Positions 9,485 to 22,179 of a DNA stretch of 64,000 nucleotides are shown here, piece by piece. The position numbers and the translations under genes were made by a program. Under the pieces are notes generated by a model. It did not search any database. It had not been told where the DNA came from and saw only the letters and a program-made list of their open reading frames with translations. The stretch comes from Mesorhizobium sp. dw_380 (GTDB lineage Bacteria > Pseudomonadota > Alphaproteobacteria > Rhizobiales > Rhizobiaceae): NCBI RefSeq assembly GCF_018588885.1, contig NZ_JAFFIW010000007.1, forward strand, positions 186,001 to 250,000, read 5' to 3'. How positions within the stretch are numbered: position 1 is the stretch's first letter; each line of letters opens with the position of its first letter.

Positions 9485-10198
9485 ATGAACCGTTCGGAGC
9501 CGATCGTCCGCCGCAAACTTTCCGACGAAGTCTTTGCGAGGCTGAAGCTGCTGATCACCAGCCGCGAGCTGCAGCCGGGCGACGACATGCCGTCGGAACG
9601 CGAATTGATGGAGCGTTTCGAGGTTGGCCGGCCGGCGATCCGCGAGGCCATGCAGGCGCTGAGCAATATGGGCCTCGTCGCCATCTCGCATGGCGAGCGG
9701 GCCAAGGTGCTGCAACTCACCGCCAAGTCGATCATCAAACAGGTCGACGGCGCGGCCAAGATCATCCTGTCGTCGTCGAAGGACACGCTTGAGCATTTGA
9801 AGACCGCGCGCATCTTCTTCGAGCGTGGCATGGTCAGGGAGGCCGCTGAGAAGGCCACCGTCGAGGACGTGCAGCGGCTCAAGGCAACCGTCGCCGAGCA
9901 GCGCGCCGCGCGCGGCGATTCCGAAGCCTTCATTTCCGCCGATATGAAATTTCACACCCAGATCGCGGCGATATCGGGCAATCCTATCTATGTTGCCGTC
10001 AGCGAGGCGATGCTCGGCTGGCTGAAGGAATATCACACCGAGATGCTGATCTGGACCGGCAAGGAAAAGTACACGCTGACCGAGCACGAGGAGATCATCG
10101 ACCGCATCGAACACAGGGATGCCGACGGCGCCGAGAAGGCGATGATCAAGCATCTGGAACGCTCACGTGCGCTCTATGTGATGAATTCCGAGAAGTAA
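9485..10198 (+). CDS. GntR-family (FCD, NanR-like) regulator of the apiose locus
   Basis: The 237-residue protein has an N-terminal winged helix (LSDEVFARLKLLITSREL, then QPGDDMPSERELMERFEVGRPAIREAMQAL) followed by an all-helical FCD effector domain with the metal/ligand residues in DMKFHTQIAAISGNPI (about residues 153-168) and HEEIIDRIEHRD. FCD proteins usually repress sugar-acid catabolism genes and release DNA on binding a pathway intermediate. It is divergent from the RuBisCO-like/oiaK operon and convergent with apnL. The repeated TGGTAT sites upstream of the locus operons are its likely operators. The ligand, apionate or a derivative, is inferred. Confidence 0.87.
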   Translation: MNRSEPIVRRKLSDEVFARLKLLITSRELQPGDDMPSERELMERFEVGRPAIREAMQALSNMGLVAISHGERAKVLQLTAKSIIKQVDGAAKIILSSSKDTLEHLKTARIFFERGMVREAAEKATVEDVQRLKATVAEQRAARGDSEAFISADMKFHTQIAAISGNPIYVAVSEAMLGWLKEYHTEMLIWTGKEKYTLTEHEEIIDRIEHRDADGAEKAMIKHLERSRALYVMNSEK

Positions 10199-10205
10199 GG
10201 CTTGC

Positions 10206-12044
10206 CTAACTGATCTTGGCAATCGCGTAAGGCGACATGACGAGATGGCCCTGACCAAGCTCGGAGGCGTCGACCGGCACTTCGTGCGCCGTCAGGTTCG
10301 CCAGCCACACGAGGGTCGCCCCAGAAGCGGACCTGCCGGCCAGCGCCAGAACCCGCGTCTCGTCGCTTGTTTCAGCGGCAACATGCGCAAGACCAGCCAA
10401 TTCGCAGAGCGCATTGATGGCCTGGAAGATCGGCCGCGGTGATCCTTCCGTGGTTGGTTCACCGGGTGCCGCCAGCACGCCGAACGGCCCGGTGAAGCTG
10501 GACAGCGTCAGCATCTCCAGCCCGGCCGCAGCGACGCGCGCGGCATAGCCGATCGTCCATGCGGCGGCGAATTGCCCGGCATGGCGCGGATCGCGATTGG
10601 CCATGGCGATGCGCTGTCCCTGCGGATTGTCCTTGGTCGCGCCGCCATAGGGGTTCTGCCGCATGGCAATGGTCGAAGGCCCGATCCGGTAGGGCTTATC
10701 GCCGAAGATCGCCCGCGCCGACCGGGTGATGAATGGCAGTGCCTCCAGTGACTGCATGACGCTGAGATCGTCGGCTGCATGCACGATCGGACAGGTGCAA
10801 TGGGTGACGAAATCGAGCAGCCCGGCCGGAGCGCGCTTGCGGTTGAGTTCGGTGAAATAGCTGAACATGCCGCCGCCGAGACGGAGATCGGGAAAGGCAC
10901 GGCGCGCCGCGGCATAGACATCCTCCAGTGGCGGGCACGCCGGCCAGGCGCTGCCCGGCGGCGTCGACTGCCGGTCGACCGAAGGCGACACCGCGATGGC
11001 GTCGAGCCGCAGGCCTGCCCGGCGCACCATGTCGGCGACATCGCTGAGTTCGGCATCGAGGTCGCCGGTGCAGGCCACCACGCATTCGAGCGTTGTTGCG
11101 GCAGGGCAGGCGGCGGCGAGCCGGGCATGGGCGCGCAAGGCCTCCAGCCCATGGCCACGTGTCGGATCGTAATGGAGGAGGATCTGCTGCGGGCCGAACC
11201 TCGACAACATTGGCAAGTTCGCGAGCGCTGTCTCCACATCGCTGGGGTAGATCACGACGCCGATGTCGGGCAGTCTTGTTCCAGCCTCGCCGAGCTGGAT
11301 GCGGACGGGTTCGTTGGCCGCGGCTGAGATCGAAGGTCTGGTGTCGCCCGCGATGCGCAGGGTGACCGTCTGGCGCACCGGTTCGCCGGCCGGCAACACA
11401 TAGGGCCATGGCAGCGCCAGCGGCCGCACATAGGTCTTGTAGGAAGCGTCGGACCAATTGCGCTGGTCCTCCATTTCGAAAATGTCGCCTTCCATCCGGC
11501 ATTCGGCGGCGACATCGGGCCGTATCTCGTGCGTGATGGCGCGCAAATCCTTGAAAGGCTGCCAGGGGTCGATCAGATCGGGCAGCTCGGTGTCCACGAC
11601 GCTGCCGTCGGTATGCTCGACCGTCACCGGGCTGCCGGCGAGGCCGGCGATCGGATGCAGGATGCAGAAGCCGCAGCGGTTGGTCTCGAAATCGCTTTCG
11701 GGCAGCGCGCTGACTTCGAATACCAGCCGTCCGTCCGCCCACCCCTTGATGGTGGCGCGGAAGACGAGCCGGCTTTCGTCCGGTCCGGTGCAGCTTGCCG
11801 TGTAACTGACAGAGAAAGCATCGGCACCCTGGTCGATGGTCAGGTCCGTCAACGTCGGCTCATAGGTGCCCCAGTCGCGGTCGCGCACGACATAGGCGAT
11901 GGCGCGCAGCACCTCGGTGCCGCCATGGCGGATGGTGCGCAGATTGCCGTTGACGAAATCGGCGCTGAGAGGGCCGGCGCTGAGCCGGACCGGTTTGGCT
12001 TCCGCCACGCGTGTGCCGCAGAGAAGAAAGCGATCCACAGTCAT
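10206..12044 (-). CDS. apnL: D-apionate lactonase
   Basis: This 612-residue protein resembles the D-apionate lactonase family, which hydrolyses D-apionolactone to D-apionate after apiose oxidation. It appears to consist of an N-terminal beta-sandwich (residues ~1-230, for example GPLSADFVNGNLRTIRHGG) and a barrel-like region (PDIGVVIYPSDVET, LGGGMFSYFTELNRKR, FVTHCTCPIVHAADD). The evidence is mainly overall resemblance and the apsD neighbour; I did not identify catalytic residues. Start ATG at 12044 overlaps the apsD stop in an ATGA, so translation is coupled. It is the last gene of the apiose ABC operon. Confidence 0.83.
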   Translation of the reverse strand: MTVDRFLLCGTRVAEAKPVRLSAGPLSADFVNGNLRTIRHGGTEVLRAIAYVVRDRDWGTYEPTLTDLTIDQGADAFSVSYTASCTGPDESRLVFRATIKGWADGRLVFEVSALPESDFETNRCGFCILHPIAGLAGSPVTVEHTDGSVVDTELPDLIDPWQPFKDLRAITHEIRPDVAAECRMEGDIFEMEDQRNWSDASYKTYVRPLALPWPYVLPAGEPVRQTVTLRIAGDTRPSISAAANEPVRIQLGEAGTRLPDIGVVIYPSDVETALANLPMLSRFGPQQILLHYDPTRGHGLEALRAHARLAAACPAATTLECVVACTGDLDAELSDVADMVRRAGLRLDAIAVSPSVDRQSTPPGSAWPACPPLEDVYAAARRAFPDLRLGGGMFSYFTELNRKRAPAGLLDFVTHCTCPIVHAADDLSVMQSLEALPFITRSARAIFGDKPYRIGPSTIAMRQNPYGGATKDNPQGQRIAMANRDPRHAGQFAAAWTIGYAARVAAAGLEMLTLSSFTGPFGVLAAPGEPTTEGSPRPIFQAINALCELAGLAHVAAETSDETRVLALAGRSASGATLVWLANLTAHEVPVDASELGQGHLVMSPYAIAKIS

Positions 12045-13075
12045 TTCAGAAGGTCGTCGATCCGCACCGGTTCCCGGCTCGCTGCACCGGAATAGGCCGC
12101 CTCGACCAGCGCGAACGTCTTGAGATTGTCGGCCCCCGAGGTTGCCGGCTCCTTGCCTGATGCAAGGCAGTCGACCCAGTGCCGCTGGATTGCCAGCACG
12201 CTTTCCTGGATGTTGTGCCATGGCCGCGATGCCCAGGGCAGAAGCGGCGGCGAGATGTCCTTGACCGTTGTGCCGCTCTTGCCGGTGACGGTGAGCTGGT
12301 AGCCCTGCGCCAGCCGGATCGTGCCGTCACTGCCGTCGATCTCGATCAGCGTTTCGGGGAATGGTTCGACGGCAAGCCGGGTCGCGTAGCTGCAATCGAC
12401 GACGGAGGTGGCGCCGCTCCCGTGATCCATCAGCATCGTCGCGACATCCTCGCCGGCGATGGCGGGATTGATGCGCGCCGTGCGGGCGGTGAGGGTCGCG
12501 ACGTCGCCCAGCAGAAAACGGGCGATGTCGAGGATGTGGATGCCGAGATCCTCGATGATGAAGCGTTTTCCGGTCGCCAGATAAGGCTGGCCGGAAAACA
12601 CGTCGTAGGCGGAACGGAAGGAGATGCGTCCGAAGAAGGGCGTGCCGATCTCGCCACTGTCGAGCACGGCGCGCACCGCCTGGATCGGTGACTGCCAGCG
12701 GAAATTTTCATGCACCATCAGCGGCACGCCGGCCTTGGCGCAGGCCACGACCATCGCCTTGGCGTCGGCGAGCGTCGGCGCGAACGGTTTTTGGCAGATC
12801 ACCGGAATGCGGTGGGCGGCCGCCATCTCCACCAGCGGCCGGTGACTGCTCACGGTGGTGGCGATGTCGACGAAATCCAGCGTCTCGCTCGCAAACATCT
12901 CAGCCGTATCGGTGTAGCGCTTGGAAATACCGAACTGGTCGCCGACGATCCTGAGCCGCTCCGGATCGCGGTCGCAAATGGCGACGATCGAGGCGTCTTC
13001 GATGTCGCGCCAGGCGTGCATCTGGTTGACGGCGAAGAAGCCGCAGCCGATCAGCGCTCCTCTTAAGCTCACCAT
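12041..13075 (-). CDS. apsD: D-apiose dehydrogenase (Gfo/Idh/MocA family)
   Basis: The 344-residue oxidoreductase has the Rossmann motif GALIGCGFFAVNQ (residues 6-18), the family catalytic-lysine motif as CQKPFAPT (about residue 93) and a C-terminal motif DLGIHILDIARFLLG with the conserved aspartate/histidine. Family knowledge plus position between an ABC sugar transporter and apionate lactonase supports NAD(P)-dependent oxidation of D-apiose to D-apionolactone. It starts 2 bases after the permease stop and overlaps apnL by 4 bases. A related inositol or hexose dehydrogenase role cannot be excluded from sequence alone. Confidence 0.82.
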   Translation of the reverse strand: MVSLRGALIGCGFFAVNQMHAWRDIEDASIVAICDRDPERLRIVGDQFGISKRYTDTAEMFASETLDFVDIATTVSSHRPLVEMAAAHRIPVICQKPFAPTLADAKAMVVACAKAGVPLMVHENFRWQSPIQAVRAVLDSGEIGTPFFGRISFRSAYDVFSGQPYLATGKRFIIEDLGIHILDIARFLLGDVATLTARTARINPAIAGEDVATMLMDHGSGATSVVDCSYATRLAVEPFPETLIEIDGSDGTIRLAQGYQLTVTGKSGTTVKDISPPLLPWASRPWHNIQESVLAIQRHWVDCLASGKEPATSGADNLKTFALVEAAYSGAASREPVRIDDLLK

Positions 13076-13077
13076 GG

Positions 13078-14142
13078 TCAGCCCGCCTTTGCCATCTGCA
13101 TCAGCGTGACACGCTGCTGGAGCCGGCGCTGCGCCTGGTCGACGACGACGGCGACGATGATGACGAGGCCCTTGATCACCATCTGCCAGAAGGAACTCAC
13201 GCCCATCATCACCAGCCCGTCCGATAGGATGCCGATGACGAAGGCGCCGACGATGGTGCCGCCAATCGTACCCCGCCCGCCCGACATCGACGTGCCGCCA
13301 AGCACCGCCGCTGCAATGGCATTCAATTCGAAGCTCTCGCCCGTCGCCGGATGCGAGGCCATCAGCTCCGACGAGATGATCAGGCCGACGATCGCCGCGC
13401 AGAAGCCGGAGAACATGTAGACGAACATTTTGATCATGTTGACGCGCACGCCCGAGATGCGCGCCGCGCGCTCATTGCCGCCGACCGCGAAGATATGGCG
13501 GCCGAGCGGCGTGTATCTGGCGAGGTAGGCCGCTCCCAGCGCCACCACGACCAGGATCCAGATCGACACCGGCAGGCCGACGAGCCGTCCGGCGCCGAGG
13601 AAGCCGAAGCCGGTGGTGCCGAGTTCCGGTCTGCCGACAAGGTTGGGGAAGGTGCGCCCGTCCGACGACAGCAGCGCCAGGCCGCGCGCCACATAGAGCA
13701 CGCCCAGTGTGGCGATGAAGGGCGCGACGTTTAATTTGGTGATCAGCAATCCGTTGACGGCGCCGATCAGTATGCCCACCACCAGCGTGATCAACGCGAT
13801 CTCGAAGACATTGAAATAGATGGTGTAGCCGATCTGCAGGTCGATGCCGTTGAGCACGAGATAGCCGGCGACCATGCCGCACAGGCCGACGATCGAACCG
13901 ACCGAAAGGTCGATGCCGCCGGTGATGATGACGAAGGTCATGCCCATGGCGAGGAAGGCGTTGAGCGCCACATGCTTGGCCATCAGGATCAAATTGGCGG
14001 CCGACAGGAAATTCGGCGCCGCGATGGAGAAGAACACCAGCACGGCAATCAGCGCGATGAAGGTCCTGAGCTTCATCAGCGTCAGCAGCGCGGAACCGCT
14101 GGAAGCCGAAGAGGGAGCCGCCCTGGCCGGAATGTCAGTCAT
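13078..14142 (-). CDS. Sugar ABC transporter permease (RbsC type), apiose operon
   Basis: The 354-residue protein contains about 9-10 hydrophobic segments and the RbsC signatures TFVIITGGIDLSVGSIVGLCG and AIAAAVLGGTSMSGGRGTIGGTIVG. It forms the inner-membrane channel of a CUT2-type sugar importer. Start ATG at 14142 (MTDIPARAAP) overlaps the ATPase stop by 8 bases; the longer frame upstream lies inside the ATPase gene. Gene order SBP, DUF2291, ATPase, permease, apsD, apnL implies uptake of D-apiose or an apioside-derived sugar. Confidence 0.88.
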   Translation of the reverse strand: MTDIPARAAPSSASSGSALLTLMKLRTFIALIAVLVFFSIAAPNFLSAANLILMAKHVALNAFLAMGMTFVIITGGIDLSVGSIVGLCGMVAGYLVLNGIDLQIGYTIYFNVFEIALITLVVGILIGAVNGLLITKLNVAPFIATLGVLYVARGLALLSSDGRTFPNLVGRPELGTTGFGFLGAGRLVGLPVSIWILVVVALGAAYLARYTPLGRHIFAVGGNERAARISGVRVNMIKMFVYMFSGFCAAIVGLIISSELMASHPATGESFELNAIAAAVLGGTSMSGGRGTIGGTIVGAFVIGILSDGLVMMGVSSFWQMVIKGLVIIVAVVVDQAQRRLQQRVTLMQMAKAG

Positions 14143-15706
14143 CAGCGTTGCTTTCCATATGCCGGGCAAGATGTGCGGGGGCAGGTCCGTGGCCGAGCGC
14201 CGACGCTGCGATGATCGCTGCGTCGGTCGCCTCGGCACGGTCGAACATGCCGGTCAGTTTGCCATTGCTCATCACCGCGATCCGGTCGGACAGCGCCATC
14301 ACCTCGTCGAGGTCGGACGTGGCGAAGAGGATGCCCAGCCCATCGCGTGACAGCTTGCGCATGGTGCGAAAGACATCGGCCTTCGCACCGACATCGATGC
14401 CGCGGCTCGGTTCATCCATGAGAAGCACCTTGGGTCCGGTGAGCAGCGCCTTGCCGATCACCACCTTCTGCTGGTTGCCGCCGGAAAGCGACGAGACTTC
14501 CTGTGCCGGATCGGCGACCTTGATCGCGAGTTCCCGCACCATCTGCATCACGGCCTGCCGCTCGGCGCTGCCGCGGATGTGGAACAGGCGCACGAAGCGC
14601 GACAGGCTCGCCAGCGTCAGGTTACTGGCAACCGAGAGGATCGACACCAGGCCCTCGCGCTGGCGGTCTTCCGGGATCAGCGCCAGGCCCCGCCGGATGC
14701 GCCGCGTCGTGTCGCGTTCCCTGATTTGTTTTCCGTCGATGAAGATCTTGCCGCTGGCATGGCCGTGGCGGCCCATGATGCAGTCGAACAGCTCGCTGCG
14801 CCCGGCGCCCATAAGTCCGTAGATGCCGAGGATCTCGCCGGCGCGCAGCGACAGCGAGACGTGGTCGACCGCCAGTCCGCCGGTCACGCGCGGCAGGCAA
14901 ATCTCCTCGGCACGGAAGATCTCTTCGCCTGGCACATGGCCGTCGGCCTTGGCGAAATCCTTGGCGTCCGAGCCGATCATCTGCCGCACGATCCACTGCG
15001 TATCGACGTGTCTCATCTCTTCCTGGCCGGTGATGCGGCCATCGCGCAGCACGGTGATGTAGTCGCCGATGCGGATCAGCTCCTCGAGCCGGTGCGAGAT
15101 GTAGACGATGGCCACGCCGCACGCCTTTAGGTCGGCGATAACCTTGAACAGGATCTCGACTTCGGCGGCACTCAGCGCCGAGGTCGGCTCGTCCATGATC
15201 AGGATGCGCGCGTCGAGCGAGACCGCCTTGGCGATCTCGACCAGCTGCTGCTGGCCGATGCGCAGATCCTCGACCAGCATGTCCGGCCGGATACCGGCTT
15301 CGAGCCGATCGAGGAATTCACCTGCCCGCCGCTCCTGCTCCTTGCGGTCGATCTTGCGAAACCGGTTGGTGAGCTCGCGCGTGGCGAAAATGTTCTCGGC
15401 GACGGTCATGTTGCCGAACAGGTTCAGCTCCTGGAACACCATGCCGATGCCACGGTTGACCGCGTCACCGGAAGACGAGAACGAGACCTCGTTACCGTCG
15501 AGGAGGATGCGCCCGGCCGTCGGCTGCTCGACACCGGCGATGATCTTCATCAGCGTCGATTTGCCGGCGCCGTTTTCGCCGACCAGCACATTGACCGCGC
15601 TCTTGCGCACCTCGAAATTGGCCTGCTTGACCGCGACGGTGCCGGCATAGACTTTCGAGACGTCTTCCAGCTTCAGGATGACGTCGTGACCGGCTGCCGC
15701 GCTCAT
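14135..15706 (-). CDS. Sugar ABC transporter ATPase (RbsA type, two NBDs), apiose operon
   Basis: The 523-residue protein has two tandem nucleotide-binding domains. NBD1 shows Walker A GENGAGKST, signature LRIGQQQLVEIAKA and Walker B ILIMDEPTSA. NBD2 has the usual degenerate P-loop GLMGAGRSEL, signature LSGGNQQKVVIGKAL and LLMDEPSRGIDVGAK. This is the standard layout of CUT2 importers. It energises uptake with the adjacent permease. It overlaps the DUF2291 gene by 4 bases and the permease by 8, indicating one tightly coupled transcript. Confidence 0.9.
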   Translation of the reverse strand: MSAAAGHDVILKLEDVSKVYAGTVAVKQANFEVRKSAVNVLVGENGAGKSTLMKIIAGVEQPTAGRILLDGNEVSFSSSGDAVNRGIGMVFQELNLFGNMTVAENIFATRELTNRFRKIDRKEQERRAGEFLDRLEAGIRPDMLVEDLRIGQQQLVEIAKAVSLDARILIMDEPTSALSAAEVEILFKVIADLKACGVAIVYISHRLEELIRIGDYITVLRDGRITGQEEMRHVDTQWIVRQMIGSDAKDFAKADGHVPGEEIFRAEEICLPRVTGGLAVDHVSLSLRAGEILGIYGLMGAGRSELFDCIMGRHGHASGKIFIDGKQIRERDTTRRIRRGLALIPEDRQREGLVSILSVASNLTLASLSRFVRLFHIRGSAERQAVMQMVRELAIKVADPAQEVSSLSGGNQQKVVIGKALLTGPKVLLMDEPSRGIDVGAKADVFRTMRKLSRDGLGILFATSDLDEVMALSDRIAVMSNGKLTGMFDRAEATDAAIIAASALGHGPAPAHLARHMESNADD

Positions 15707-16347
15707 GGCTTCGGCCCGATCTCGGCCTCCGCCGGGGTCACCAGCGGCAGGTCCTGGCCGCCTTCGATCGTGTAGGCGCCGAGCACCTTGGCGCTGCGAC
15801 CCTCCAGCGCCTCGCGCGGCAGCTTGGACAGCACGGTCTTGTCGGCATAGGCGTTGAAGGCCTTGCCGAACTGGGCGAAGTCGATCTGGTTGGTGAAATC
15901 GTTGAACTGGACGAAGTCGAGGCTGTCGCGCAGCGCCGTTCCGCGCATCGCCGGCCCGACCTGGACGCGCGCATCCGCCTTGCCGTCACCATCGACGTCG
16001 ATATCCATCGTGGCCGCGCGCGACTGCGTGTTGGCGGCGACGATCTTGCCCTCGACGCGAACCGCGAAGGTCCATGGCGAATTCGCCTGCTTCTTGGGAT
16101 TGCCGTATTTGGCGCCGGCCGCCGCGGGATCGGTCTTCGCCAGTGCGTGCACCTCGGCGAACGGCCCGGCCTTCTGCCGCAGGTACGGAATGACCTTCGC
16201 AGCCCAGATGTCCTCGACCATCTTGTCGGGATTGAAAGCCGGCGCACTGCCCTCGCTTTGCGCCGAGGGCGTCGGCAGGATCTTGCAAGCGCCGAGGCCA
16301 AGGCCGGCGAGCGCGACAAGAGTCAGCCAGGTCAACTTCTTCGGCAT
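15703..16347 (-). CDS. DUF2291 periplasmic lipoprotein associated with sugar ABC transporter
   Basis: The 214-residue protein begins with a signal ending in a lipobox (LAGLGLGAC, Cys about residue 21), so it should be membrane-anchored in the periplasm. The rest (DIWAAKVIPYLRQKAG, NSPWTFAVRVEGKIVAANTQS, TMDIDVDGDGKADARVQVGPA) resembles DUF2291, a family repeatedly found between the SBP and ATPase of CUT2 sugar transporters. It has an OB-fold-like hydrophobic pattern and no catalytic motif. Its role may be to aid substrate delivery. It overlaps the ATPase start by 4 bases. Confidence 0.78.
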   Translation of the reverse strand: MPKKLTWLTLVALAGLGLGACKILPTPSAQSEGSAPAFNPDKMVEDIWAAKVIPYLRQKAGPFAEVHALAKTDPAAAGAKYGNPKKQANSPWTFAVRVEGKIVAANTQSRAATMDIDVDGDGKADARVQVGPAMRGTALRDSLDFVQFNDFTNQIDFAQFGKAFNAYADKTVLSKLPREALEGRSAKVLGAYTIEGGQDLPLVTPAEAEIGPKP

Positions 16348-16424
16348 CGCGGTCGAGCATCCCAGTGAAATGGAGGCGAGGGACGAACCCTGGGTTCGCC
16401 CCTCGCTGATTGCATTGCGCCGGC

Positions 16425-17552
<1,128 letters not shown>

Positions 17553-17565
17553 TCAGCTTAGCCAA

Positions 17566-17580
17566 CTGGTATGATGAGTC
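17566..17580. promoter_or_regulatory. Candidate GntR operator B upstream of the apiose ABC operon
   Basis: CTGGTATGATGAGTC matches operator A in 14 of 15 positions. It sits in the 297-base gap between apnO and the first binding-protein gene, about 200 bases upstream of the latter. The rest of that gap shows only a small hairpin near apnO. Confidence 0.5.
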
Positions 17581-17624
17581 AATCACTAATTCAGATGATC
17601 TGTATCTGAGAGGTGGCCCGGTTT

Positions 17625-17647
17625 CCTTCTCCCTCTGTAGGAGAAGG
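17625..17647. terminator. Hairpin downstream of apnO (possible terminator)
   Basis: CCTTCTCC and GGAGAAGG form an 8-bp stem around CTCTGTA, 17 bases after the apnO stop. No T-run follows on the minus strand, so intrinsic termination is doubtful; it may be a remnant of an extragenic palindrome. Confidence 0.35.
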
Positions 17648-17663
17648 GAAATGGGCGACCTCC

Positions 17664-18491
17664 TCAGGTAATGCGCTGGATGCTGGCGGCGATCTCTTGC
17701 GGTTCGAAGACACGCTTCCAGTCGTCGCGCATCAGCACCGGCTTGCCGAATTCGATCGCCTTGTTGCAGGCGTCGGAGAACACGCCCTTGGTCTCGCCGA
17801 AGATGACGGCGCCGAGCACATTCATGTGGCCGAGCAGGAAATCGAGCGCGGCCTGCCGGTCTACGCCACGCGCCACGACCTCGTCGAGGGCTTCCTTCAT
17901 GACGACGAGCAGCGAAGCGCACACCGTCTCCGAAAGACCCGGCTCCAGCAACGCCATATGTTCGACCGTGACGCGGTGCGAGCGCATCACCGGCGCCCAG
18001 ATGATCTGGGCGATCTTCTCGCCCTTGGCATAGTCCGCCTCCGGCCCCTGCATCAGGGCGCTGACGAAATGCTGCTTGGCTTTCACACCGCCGAAAAAGT
18101 CCTTCTTGGCGGCCATGTCGGTCTCGTCGTTGAAGATCGGCGGATGGCAGGGATGGGTCACGAAATAGGTAAGGTCGGGACGATCAGGCAGGTGCCCGGC
18201 GAAGGGGGCAGCCGCATCGAGCACGATCACCATCGTGCCCGGTGCAAGCTTGCTCTCGATGCCGGCGGCGACCTTGCCGATGTGGGTGTCCGGCACCGCG
18301 AGGATCACGGCCTCAGCGCCCTCGAGCGCCTCATCGACGCTGACCGTGTCGATGCCTAGCCCGGTTTTCAGCCGATCCTTGCCGGCCTCGCTGATCTCGA
18401 CATGGCGGATCTTGTAGGGAGAACCGCGAAAATTGGTCGACAGGCGGTAGCCCATTTTCCCGCCCGCACCGAACAGTGCAATCGTTGTCAT
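17664..18491 (-). CDS. apnO: D-apionate oxidoisomerase
   Basis: The 275-residue protein has an N-terminal Rossmann domain (IALFGAGGKMGYRLS, residues 4-18) and a helical C-terminal domain as in 6-phosphogluconate dehydrogenase/ketol-acid reductoisomerase relatives (THPCHPPIFNDETDM, MRSHRVTVEHMALLEPGLSE). In apiose loci this family oxidises and isomerises D-apionate to 3-oxo-isoapionate, the substrate of the DUF1537 kinase. AAGGAG precedes the ATG by about 12 bases. The gene lies between two ABC operons and has its own candidate operator (C) about 57 bases upstream. Assignment rests on family resemblance plus co-location with apnL, apsD, oiaK and the RuBisCO-like gene. Confidence 0.82.
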   Translation of the reverse strand: MTTIALFGAGGKMGYRLSTNFRGSPYKIRHVEISEAGKDRLKTGLGIDTVSVDEALEGAEAVILAVPDTHIGKVAAGIESKLAPGTMVIVLDAAAPFAGHLPDRPDLTYFVTHPCHPPIFNDETDMAAKKDFFGGVKAKQHFVSALMQGPEADYAKGEKIAQIIWAPVMRSHRVTVEHMALLEPGLSETVCASLLVVMKEALDEVVARGVDRQAALDFLLGHMNVLGAVIFGETKGVFSDACNKAIEFGKPVLMRDDWKRVFEPQEIAASIQRIT

Positions 18492-18547
18492 CTGGCCCTT
18501 GCTCCTTGATCAAACAGACGAGCGTCGCGCGATCGTCAACTCATATA

Positions 18548-18570
18548 CTGGTATGATCACTCTACCATGG
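18548..18570. promoter_or_regulatory. Candidate GntR operator C upstream of apnO
   Basis: CTGGTATGATCACTCTACCATGG contains TGGTA (18549-18553) and its exact complement TACCA (18563-18567), nine bases apart, giving the clearest dyad of the four sites. It is 57-79 bases upstream of the apnO start. Its 5' half is the same CTGGTATGAT as in operator B. Confidence 0.55.
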
Positions 18571-18602
18571 TTTGGCAAGAGCAATCGTGGATTCTGTGTT
18601 CG

Positions 18603-19630
18603 TCACTTCGGCAGGGGCGCGGCAGCACCTGGCTCCGTCTTTGCCGCTGCGGCGTCCGTGAGATCGACGGAGGCGCGCCGCGCCAACGCCTGCCGGCCCG
18701 CCAGCGCCAAGACGAAGATGACGACGATGCCCTGGACGATGTCCTGGGCGCCGGGAGGCAGCCCGATGATCTGCATGGTGGTGACGATGAGGATGAGCAG
18801 GATGCTGGCGAACAGGGTGCCGAGCGCGGTCGCCGAACCGCCGAAGATCAGCGTGCCGCCGAGCACCACCGCGGCGATTGACTGCAACAGATAGGGCTGG
18901 CCCATTTCGAGGAAAGCGCCGCCGATATAGGCGCCGAGCAGCAGGCCGTCGAGCGAGGCGAGCACCGACGAGATGATGAAGGCCGCCGCGATCACCCGGC
19001 CGTTCTTGATGGCGGCGAGCCGGGCGGCAGTGCGGTTCTGGCCGACCGCCGACAGAAGCTGCCCGAACACGGTGTAGCGCAGCACGAACGATGTCGCCGC
19101 CACACCGAGGATGGCGATGATTGCCATGATCGGAACACCCGAGATGCGGCCCGTTGCCAGGCCTTTCAGCGCCGGGCTGACGGCAAAGCCAGGGATTGCC
19201 TTGTTCGACAGCAGCGTCGCGGTCGCCAGCACATAGCCGGTCGCGAGCGTGGCGATGATCGCTGGAATGCCAAGGCCGACGACGAGCAGCGAATTGAGCA
19301 GCCCGACAGCGAGGCCAAGCAGGATGGCAGCCACGACGCCAATGGCAAGGTTGGCGTCCTGGCCCTTGATGGTCAGCAGCGCGACGAAGGCGCTGAGCGT
19401 GATCACCGAGGCGACGGAAAGGTCGATGTTGCCGCGTCCGGTGGTGACGACGAACATCTGGCCGATGCCGACGACGGTCAGGAACGAGGCCGACAGCATG
19501 ATGCCCGACAGGCTGGAGAGGCTGAACCGGTTGGTGACCACGGAGAGCACAAGCCAGAGCAGGAGCACGCCGATCGCCGCCCAGATCCAGCGGTTTTTCT
19601 GGGTCCACAAGGTGAAGGCGGACAGCGCGT

Positions 19631-19634
<4 letters not shown>
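18603..19634 (-). CDS. Sugar ABC transporter permease (RbsC type), second transporter
   Basis: The 343-residue hydrophobic protein shows RbsC-type motifs MFVVTTGRGNIDLSVASVITL and SIAAVVLGGTLIFGGSATALGTL. Start ATG at 19634 overlaps the stop of the fused ATPase-permease in an ATGA. The longer open frame upstream overlaps that gene and is not used. Since its partner chain already carries one permease domain, the importer probably works as a heterodimer of two different membrane domains. It is the last gene of the operon and lies immediately upstream of apnO. Confidence 0.85.
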
Positions 19635-22111
<2,477 letters not shown>

Positions 22112-22179
22112 TCGTCCTCCGTTTCTTCACGGCCAAGGATCGGGCGCCATTCGGCGTCCGATCCATCGTGCTGGTCGCG